From the NCBI GenBank assembly GCA_018894105.1, contig CM032118.1:28314690-28378689 (forward strand): a stretch of DNA of 64,000 nt, read 5' to 3'. Positions 56,908-64,000 of this stretch are shown here, piece after piece (within the stretch, counting starts at the first letter, position 1; the number at the start of each line of letters is the position of its first letter). Source of the stretch: Jacaranda mimosifolia. Its lineage: Eukaryota > Streptophyta > Magnoliopsida > Lamiales > Bignoniaceae. A program made the position numbers and the translations under genes. The notes under the pieces were generated by a model, which had not been told where the DNA came from, searched no databases, and saw only the letters and a program-made list of their open reading frames with translations.

Positions 56908-59135
56908 TGAAGGCACATGTAGCACTAGGATTCAATAATTAAAACTTTAAAAACTACAATTAACTTGGCTACGCATGCTAACAAGTATCTAAACATGTTG
57001 TTGATCTAGATTTGGAAAGAAGATTACTTTGATTCGCTCAAAAACTAAGGAGATGTTAAAGATGATCCAATAGGCAGAAACTGTCTCACAACGATAGCTC
57101 GGTTTGGATGTAACTTTCCCAATCCAAACTCCTCCAAAAATTCCAAAAAAAAATTTAGTATCTTCTCAACCTTGATAGATCTACTGTAAAAAATTCAGCT
57201 TAAAAAGCTATAGGGAAGTGCCGGAAAAAAATCGCCAAGCAAACTGCCCTGACAGTGGATCTCCAAAAGCAAGTAATCTAGTTGTCTTGTCTCTAATTGT
57301 TATGGTCTACACACTAATGCTGGATCCTAATCTCATTAATATCAAGAAGAAAATAAAAAGGAGATTTGCAAAGATTAAGGCTTGATTTGAGGTAGGAAAA
57401 GAAGAGAAGAAGTGAAGTTTCAACACATAAGGCAACACTTGAGAGTTGAAGGAAAAATGTGAAAGAATCTAATTCTTCACAATGTGTCATGTGGCCACCC
57501 CTCTCTCCCTATGTATCTATATATAGAGTGAGGATGGTGTGATGCCAAGGTGGTATCACACATTCCTCAAGGTGACTGCCAACTTGGCCTTGCAAGTTGC
57601 CAAGTTGCAATTCAAATTTGAATTTGAATTTTGTGTGTATTTCAATTTCATTTGGAATTTAATTTCAAATTAATTAAAATACCACAGCAAATGAACCTTT
57701 CATTTAAATTTTTCCACCAAAATTGATGCTCTTCATTAATTAAATCAAACACTTTAATTAAATTAATTAAACTTTAACTTAACTCTTAAGTCAATTAGCT
57801 TAACTTTTTAAGTTAAGAATTGTTAATTTAACTCTTTAAGCTAACTTGACCAATTGCTGGTCATGTGGCACCAGATAATTAATTCCTTAATTATTGGTCT
57901 AAATTAACTCTTTAAATTAGTTGATCAATTTAACAATTAAATTAATCAAGCCAAAATTAACCGCAATTTCGCCAACCTTAAAATCAGTCCACTAGGAGTG
58001 ATTTTCTAACTCTTAGAAAATTATCCTCCATCAAGTAGGAAATGCAATTGGCTTTTATGTGTGGCCCAATAGGTTCTACCATTCATTGGACATGGACTCA
58101 CAACTCCTTGTGACTTTTGAATATCATATATTCATCTTAGTTTAAACTCTTTAAACTATTCGACTCAATTCAATTAATCTTCATTAATTGAAGAGTACTT
58201 GATCTCCATGATTGATGTCCAACCTCAACCCATGGAGCGCAACAAATTGGCTGAAATCAATGCTTTTGGAAAACTATTCTAGCTCTACGCATACCATGAA
58301 AATACGGTCCTTCCGTTTTCTATCTCCTGAAAGAGGCCTAGGGCAAGATATCTGTCGGCTCCTTAATAGCCTTGACACTATGTTTCTATTCTCTATGTTC
58401 AATTCCTCTTTGTGATCTCCTCTTTGGAAAACTCCTTTTCTAATTATCATACTACCTTGCGCAAAGATTTCTTAGAATCAATCATTATAGAATACACAGG
58501 AGATGCACTCGCCCTTCACAACAATGAGGAGTCAGATTCTATTTTAGACCTCACAAACCTCCATGTCTAAGTAGCTCATGCCCAATTACCACCCGAACAG
58601 CCCGCTAGGCGACCAGGGAGTAGTCAAGGTATGAGGATCTAAACACAAAGTTTCTATGGATCTTTAGGTCAAATGACTAATAATATGCACTAGCGTAACC
58701 TGGAGAACTTGCCACTTCGGCTATCTAGTAGATTCTCTGGGTGGGCCTTCAGTGTCTTGTACTATAACAAGTACCTACTAACGTGCATTTATATCTCATA
58801 TGGGATTGCTCATGGAATGGAGCAATATCTAACCTTTGGATTTATGCATTCTTAGTACAAGCCTATCTGGATCTTAGATGTCCTATCTTATAAGATCCTA
58901 TAACTTGGAAGATTTAAGATCATGATCGTGTAACACTTATTCCAAGATCATCACCCAATGCATGACCAAGTTCCGTAGTCTTGTGTGATCTAAGGGCTTC
59001 AACCAAATGCTAGTGAAGTAAATATAACCATAAGATGAAAATAGTCATTTAGAGAATATCATTCAATCAAGATTGTATCATAAGTGAAATAGTTTACATG
59101 CCAATCTAATTGGCTTGCGGGGCACTATACCAAAA
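56908..59135 (-). repeat. Element D 3' LTR
   Basis: 2228 bp, the same length as the solo LTR. It starts TGAAGG and ends ATACCAAAA (usual ATTCCAACA). The first 60 bases are more diverged from the other copies than the rest, with CACATGTAGCACTAGGATTC at the start. Confidence 0.88.
57511..57562 (-). promoter_or_regulatory. Copia LTR promoter: palindrome plus TATA-like tract (D 3' LTR)
   Basis: 27-bp palindrome at 57536-57562 (left arm GGTGTGATGCCA, right arm TGGTATCACACA, two changes). ATCTATATATAGAG lies beside it at about 57515-57528. Confidence 0.58.
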
Positions 59136-59151
59136 ATCTCCCACTTGCCCT
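59136..59151 (-). other. Element D polypurine tract
   Basis: On the minus strand GGGCAAGTGGGAGAT lies directly before the 3' LTR, identical to B over its core. Confidence 0.85.
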
Positions 59152-59159
59152 AAAGCCAA

Positions 59160-59638
59160 TTCCCCATAGTCGTAGGACCCATCTTCTTAAGATGTCCTTC
59201 AAAGATCGTTTGCATTTAGGGGTTAAGACAATGGTTTTGCTATATTCTCTTCTGAGGCAACCATTTCTACTGAGATGTCACATCTATCAATGATCTCCCG
59301 AATCAAATGATATCGCCTCAATATGTGATTGGATTGCTGATGAGATCTTGTCTCTTTAGCTTGCACCACCGCCTCGTTGTTGTCACAGAAGATAACTAGT
59401 AGCTCAGCAATGCTAGGCATTACATTCAACTTTTGAATGAAGTTTTTCATCCAAACACCTTCTTTCGCAGCTTCCGAAGCTGCTATATATTCTACCTCTG
59501 TGGTAGTATCGATCGTGGTGTCTTGTTTAGAACTCTTCCAACTCACCACGCCGCCATTGAGGCAAAATATGAATCCAAAAGTGGATTTTAGGCCATCTAC
59601 AGCGGATTAGAAACTAGAATCCAAAACCCCCTTGAGTT
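59160..59638 (-). pseudogene. Element D RNase H
   Basis: The open frame at 59223-59549 reads VSWKSSKQDTTIDTTTEVEY, then IAASEAAKEGVWMKNFIQKL, CDNNEAVVQAKETRSHQQSN and HILRRYHLIREIIDRCDI, followed by NIAKPLS. This is the full C-terminal RNase H of a plant copia Pol. The Glu of TEAEY is kept (TEVEY) and so is the Asp of CDNN. The expected end, with codons for the last ten or so residues before the PPT, is broken. It degrades RNA in RNA:DNA hybrids. Confidence 0.86.
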
Positions 59639-60710
59639 TCAATTCTCCATGTCGTATACCAAAAACAAGTCCTTAGTCTTTTTCAAGTACTTGAGGACTA
59701 CTTTTATGGCTAACCAGTGACTTTCATCAGGATTGGATTGGAAACAACTCATAACACATAGAGCATGCACCACATCCGGTCTCGTACATTGAACTACATA
59801 TATTGTGTTCCTAATAGCATATGCAAAAGGTATGTGGGACATTCTCTATCTCTCATCGCCAGTCTTAGGGGCCAATACTTAAAGAGATCAATGCCATGTC
59901 CTATAGAGAGGAATCCCCTCTTGAATTCTTCCACACTAAACCTCTTTAGCATATTGCTAATGCACGGGGTTTGGTAAAGCCCCAACATCCTCCTTGATAT
60001 ATCTCTATAGATATGTGTTCCCAATAAGTAGGATGCTTCTCTCAAATCCTTCATGGAGAATTGAGTAGACAACCATGCTTTAGTACACTTTAACATGCCA
60101 ACCTCATTCCCAATGAGAAGGATGTCATCAACATAAAGCACAATAAACTATACACTACTTCATAGCCTTCATGTACACGCAAGGTTCATACAAATTTGTG
60201 ACAAAGCCAAACGATTTGACTATCTTATCAAAATGTATATTCCAACTTCAAGATGCTTGTTTAAGTTCATAAATGGATCTCTAGAGTTTGTAAACCTTTT
60301 GCTCACTTCCCTTGGATGTAAGACCTTGTGGTTGCTCCATATAAATTTCTTCTTCAACGTCTCCATTGAGGAAAGCAATTTTCACATCCATTTCCCATAT
60401 CTCATAGTTATAATATGCAGTTATGGTAAGTAAAATTCGAATAGATTTAAACATTGCGATCGATGAAAAGGTTTTCTCAAAATCGATATCAGGTCTTTAA
60501 GTGTAACCTTTCGCCACTAGTCACGCCTTAAAGGTCAGTACCTCTCCATTAACTCCTTGTTTTCGCTTATAAATCCACTTGGAACCAACGAGAACTGTTC
60601 CCTCTGGTAGATCTACCAAAGTTCATTCTTTGTTGGAGTACATAGAGTCCCTTTTGCATCTCATGGTGCCAAGCCAATATCTCGAGTCTATGTCCAACAT
60701 AGCTTCCTCA
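59639..60710 (-). pseudogene. Element D reverse transcriptase (RVT_2), YVDD intact
   Basis: The frame at 59794-60141 opens with LYVDDILLIGNEVGMLKCTK, then STQFSMKDLREASYLLGTHI and RRMLGLYQTPCISNML. The catalytic Asp pair is present, unlike in A. The frame at 59639-59842 continues through VQCTRPDVVHALCVMSCFQS into the segment before RNase H. Upstream parts (60160-60700: the KWIYKRK, FKAxLVAKGY and LNGDxEEEIYMEQP blocks) can be read but are split by frameshifts and stops. Confidence 0.85.
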
Positions 60711-60717
60711 TAGGTCT

Positions 60718-61760
60718 TCAGATCACTATCCGATTGGCCCATCTCATGAGAAATCCTAACTTTTTAGGTTGTTTTTTGATCCAGTCCAACCTTCTCAGAG
60801 GTTGTGTGTGAGGCTCTTGTTGCTTGTTCGTTTCCACCGCCTGTAGGATTTGATGATCATCTTGAACTTCATCAAGTTCAACAACAACGCCATTTCTATC
60901 CAATAGAAAACTCTTTTCTAAAAATGTGGTGTTCCTCGAAACAAGTACCTTTTATTTCGAGGGATCATAAAAGTAATAACCTAAAGACTCTCTTACATAT
61001 CCTACAAACTTGCATAAGTGGATCTACTATCCAATTTATCTCATATTGTTTGTCTCACGTAGGCAAGAGATGCCCAAACCTTAAGGTAATATTAAGAGGG
61101 TACTTTGTTATTCCATATTTCATACAATGTCTTTGGCACCGACTTTGAAGGTACTACATTTAGTAGTTTCACTGGCGTTTCTAAGGTGTATCCTCGAAAG
61201 GATATGGGCACATTGAAAAAGCTCATCATGGAATGTACATCTCTAATAAGGTACGATTTCTCCTCTCACCTACTCCGTTATGTTGGGATGTGCTAGGTGG
61301 AGTACATTGAGAGAGAATCTCATTCTTCTTTAGACAATCCAAGAATTTGGTACTTAAATATTCTCCCCCTCGATCCGATCGAAAAACTTTAATACTAAGC
61401 TTCTTTTGCTTTTCTACTTCACTCCTATACTCTTTGAACTTTTCAAAGGCTTCAAACTTGTACTTCATAAGATACACATGTCCGAATCGACTAATATCAT
61501 CGATGAAGGTGATGAAGTAAGAATAGCCTCATCTCACACTAAGTTTTAGCGGGCCACAAACATCTATATGGATCAAATCCAAAGGTCTTTTGGTGTGCTC
61601 TATTTGTCCTACAAAAGGAGCCTTGGTCATTTTTTCCTTCAACCAAGATTCACAATTAGGAAGGTTCTCAATAACATTTAGCACTTTGAGAGCTTCTAAC
61701 TTGTTCATCTTATTTTTAGAAATATACCCAAGTCCTGCATGCCAAAGAATGGCATCTTTT
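60718..61760 (-). pseudogene. Element D integrase and linker
   Basis: The frame at 61226-61477 reads VYLMK-like MYLMKYKFEAFEKFKEYRSE, then IKVFRSDRGGEYLSTKFLDC and TPPSTSQHNGVGERRNRTLL. These are the second catalytic Asp (RSDRGGEY) and the Glu (ERRNRT) of the copia integrase. The zinc module and first Asp lie at 61480-61760 in broken frames. The C-terminal region (60960-61220) aligns with A and B. The integrase-RT linker at 60718-60903 has VVELDEVQDDHQI. A key DDE residue set is recognisable, but the gene is not continuous. Confidence 0.84.
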
Positions 61761-62257
61761 TAGTTATCTAATTTTCTTTTACTTGATTGAATGTGCATTA
61801 GTGAAGGTTGAGAATCAAGTATGTACAATCCGTTATATAATGTACCTTGAGCAATCAAAGAACCATTCTTTAATACCTTTAATATCCCATTTGATATAAA
61901 AAAATCATATCCTTCATTAACAAGAACGGGAATTGATATAATATTATTTACAAAATTGGGTACATAATAAATCGAACCAGGTACAATGTAAGCATTCTCC
62001 AAGTCTAACTTGATTACACCTAGAAATATGGTGGCAACTCTTACTCCATTTCCGAGATGGAGGATTATATCCCCTTCGTGAAGACCCTTTCTTCTTTCGA
62101 TCCCCTGTAACAAATTACAAAGGTGAGAACCACATGCGGTATCAAAAACCCACGAGGAAGAATTAATCGTTAAATGCACTTCAATAAAGTACATACCCTT
62201 CTCAAGGGTTGCAAGGTAAGCTTTGCAATTCCTTTTCCAATGCCTCCTTTTAGCCAT
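61760..62257 (-). pseudogene. Element D aspartic protease
   Basis: 165 open codons. The tail of the zinc knuckle (RRHWKRNCKAY) leads to YFIEVHLTINSSSWVFDTAC and GSHLC, where the usual DTGCGSHLC reads DTACGSHLC, so the active-site Gly is Ala. Next come LHEGDIILHLGNGVRVATIF, a LDLENAYIVPGSIYYVPNFV block and the NEGYDFFISNGILKVLKNG end. The protein then runs into the pre-integrase segment GLYILDSQPS. Catalytic Asp kept, Gly lost, activity doubtful. Confidence 0.85.
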
Positions 62258-63022
62258 AGTGGAAACAACTCGAATCGATTTTAGCCTTTTTCTTGAACCC
62301 GCTCCTAAAAACTCTTTGTGGGTTGCGTCCCTTCTTCTTCCTCTTATCTCCTTTTCTTAGACCCCCAGGGCCTTTCGACTTAAAGGAAAAAGTAAGAATG
62401 AAAGGTTTTTTCTTTTTCATAGTCACCTCGGCGATCACAAGCATGTTCACCAATTTATTAATCGTAACCTCTTGCTTGGACGTATTAAAGTTCATAAAGA
62501 ATTGGTTGAATGATGGTGGTAATAAGTTGAGGATCAAATCCACATAGAGGTCATTGTCCATGATCACATCAAGTTTCTCAAGCTTCTCGATGAGTCCAAC
62601 ATCTTTAGCCCGTGATCATTGACACTTGAACCCTCAACCATTCTTGATCTACAGAACTCTCTCGACAAAGCAAACCTCTCGTGTCTTGTTTGCACACCAT
62701 ACAACTCTTGTAGGTGTTGGTAGATCTCTTTTGCATGTTTCATATGCTCGTGAGTCATTTGGAGCTCATTAGTCATAGAAGCCATCATGAGGTATTTCAC
62801 TTGTAGATCATCATCTACAAATTTAGTGAACAATTCACAAGCGTCATTGGTGGCGTTATCATCCGATGTGTCCGGCGGACTTTGATATAGGACATAGGTC
62901 CTTTTTTCAGAGCCTACAAAAACTTTAAGGTTTCTCAACCAATCACAAAAATTTGGACAGCTTATTGGTTTCCAAAATAATTGCAAGTGGATTTTTTGCC
63001 ATTTTCTTTTTGAAGATTTCAA
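62250..63022 (-). pseudogene. Element D gag
   Basis: The frame at 62564-63022 (152 codons) reads FCDWLRNLKVFVGSEKRTYV, LYQSPPDTSDDNATNDACEL, FTKFVDDDLQVKYLMMASMT and YQHLQELYGVQTRHERFALS, the Gag_2/UBN2-type domain of plant copia elements. The frame at 62250-62567 continues after a frameshift with DLILNLLPPSFNQFFMNFNT, the LVNMLVIAEVTMKKKK linker and a basic tail ending SSCFHYG, the start of the zinc knuckle. The ATG equivalent to that of A lies near 63002 (ATGGCAAAAAAT). The longer N-terminus is probably not used. Confidence 0.85.
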
Positions 63023-64000
63023 AAATATACAAGAGTCAAAAAAAGAGTATAAGCATACGATTGAATTTTAATACTAAAAACATGCTAATGATCTTTCAAG
63101 CAAGTTTTTCTCCAACTATTTTATCAAATCCTTCACCTCCTAGAAGAATTTGGGAAATTCCATTTTCTAGTGAGAATCAAGATCCTAAGGACTTGTAAGC
63201 AGACCTAAAATTGCAACTTTTGCTAATTGCATCTCATGCAACTCTTGATATATCTTGCCTTACTTTTCTTGTAGACCCATAAATTGTGCGACATCTACAT
63301 TACTAGGTGTTAAGTCGAGCCTACTAATCAAACTTTAATTCAAGATGGCTCCACGATATCCCACAACTCGTGTGCCAATGCATGGGCATTCTCAAATCAA
63401 ATGTGCATCATATGCTAAGTATATGGTCACAACTTTCCACTATAAGTATGACCCACGACTCATAAGCCATCACATAAATAATGGTAGCATCGTCATGCCA
63501 TATACTATTGGTAGAAGCCATGGATTAATTAGAACTCTTTTAATATATATCCATTTTGGCTTAATATTTGAAGCATTTAGGCATTCTAAGTGGAGGATTT
63601 TCTTGCTTGCAAAGATTTCATCATTTTTATCTTCTTATTTAGGTTTTCTATATCCTAACCATGGATCTCATACATCAATAGGATATAAAAAGCATAAATA
63701 AGTAAATGTGTCATCATGCTCCTAGGATGGGATGAACATAAGCCTAACTAAGTGGTGCACTCAAAGCCATAGGTGCACCACCTAGTTGATTTTAAGTGGG
63801 TTGATTAAATCTGGCTATTACATGAGTGTATCCCATACATTCACGGGTTTTCTTGGTCTCCATGCCTCCAAAGGTTTTCTTTGCTCCATGCAACATTTAC
63901 ATGAGAAAGAAATGCTCATGCCTAGTGATTCTAATCTCATAATATTTACAAGATAGAAATTAAGAGGCATGCAAGTCCAAATATAATACAACCATTTTCA
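63023..64000 (-). other. Element D leader, cut by the window edge
   Basis: It aligns with the A leader in both its parts, including the segment that B has lost. The primer site and 5' LTR lie beyond 64000. The plus-strand open frame at 63345-63701 (118 codons) runs antisense through the leader and is not preserved in A or B. Confidence 0.75.

Larger units (their letters stand above)
56908..64000 (-). mobile_element. Ty1/copia element D (same family as A and B), 5' LTR outside the window
   Basis: The 3' LTR (56908-59135), PPT, RH, RT, IN, PR, gag and leader follow in order on the minus strand, and the sequence is cut at 64000 within the leader. D is the least damaged of the three copia copies: gag is open for 152 codons and protease for 165, RT keeps YVDD, and integrase keeps the Glu block. 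It still has frameshifts between domains. The left flank is ACAAA (56903-56907); the partner flank is not visible. Confidence 0.9.

Noticed and set aside
63345..63701. 118-codon plus-strand frame as a gene
   Set aside because: It runs antisense to the copia leader and is not open in the A or B leaders.
1..64000. Host protein-coding, tRNA or rRNA genes, CRISPR or prokaryotic operon structure
   Set aside because: No frame outside transposon proteins has recognisable domains. No tRNA cloverleaf or rRNA block was noticed, and the repeats are all transposon-related or simple sequence.

Overview
This window is AT-rich nuclear DNA from a flowering plant. Almost all of it is stacked transposable elements, and I found no intact host gene, rRNA, tRNA or CRISPR array. 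The plant assignment rests on plant-type Ty1/copia and Ty3/gypsy chromovirus proteins, initiator-Met-tRNA primer sites, a MuDR-type transposase with a PB1-like N-terminal region, and a CACTA transposase of the Transposase_24 type. The species cannot be told from the sequence. Nearly every reading frame carries stops or frameshifts, so the coding entries are pseudogenes.

Layout. (1) 1-12197 is a minus-strand Mutator-like element (MULE). Its left part is cut by a copia LTR (1-1327). Its transposase is split by a degenerate plus-strand gypsy element, G1 (1958-10467), which itself holds a 385-bp MITE-like insertion (6122-6506). The transposase resumes at 10468-10860 and the MULE outer end is near 12197. 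(2) 12198-15014 is unassigned, but its last part looks like the 3' end of the internal region of a plus-strand gypsy element, G3. The G3 LTR resumes at 46512. (3) 15015-46502 is one outer minus-strand copia element, A, blown up from about 10 kb to 31.5 kb by four later insertions: an 854-bp hAT-like element and an opposite-strand solo LTR in its 3' LTR, a complete same-family copia element B (24717-34017) in its leader, and a chromovirus G2 (37291-45988) in its 5' LTR. Target-site duplications can be read for each. (4) 46512 to about 49.6 kb is the G3 LTR. (5) About 50.4-54.6 kb is a CACTA element with transposase exons and a repeat-rich 3' end. (6) 55.1-56.1 kb is a fragment of a different gypsy integrase (Tat/Ogre-like). 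(7) 56908 to the window edge is a third copia copy, D, without its 5' LTR.

The copia copies share LTRs of about 2.23 kb, a PPT matching AGTGGGAGAT, a tRNA-iMet primer site two bases inside the LTR, and an unusually long leader (reconstructed at about 2 kb). Every LTR copy that includes the promoter region has a 26-27 bp palindrome next to a TATA-like tract. This palindrome is the best candidate here for an undescribed cis-regulatory element.

Order of events inferred from nesting: MULE and G3 are oldest; A inserted a few bases before the G3 LTR; B, G2, the solo LTR and the hAT-like element landed in A; G1 and the left copia LTR landed in the MULE. Boundaries come from aligning copies by eye and are good to a few bases where a duplication is quoted.
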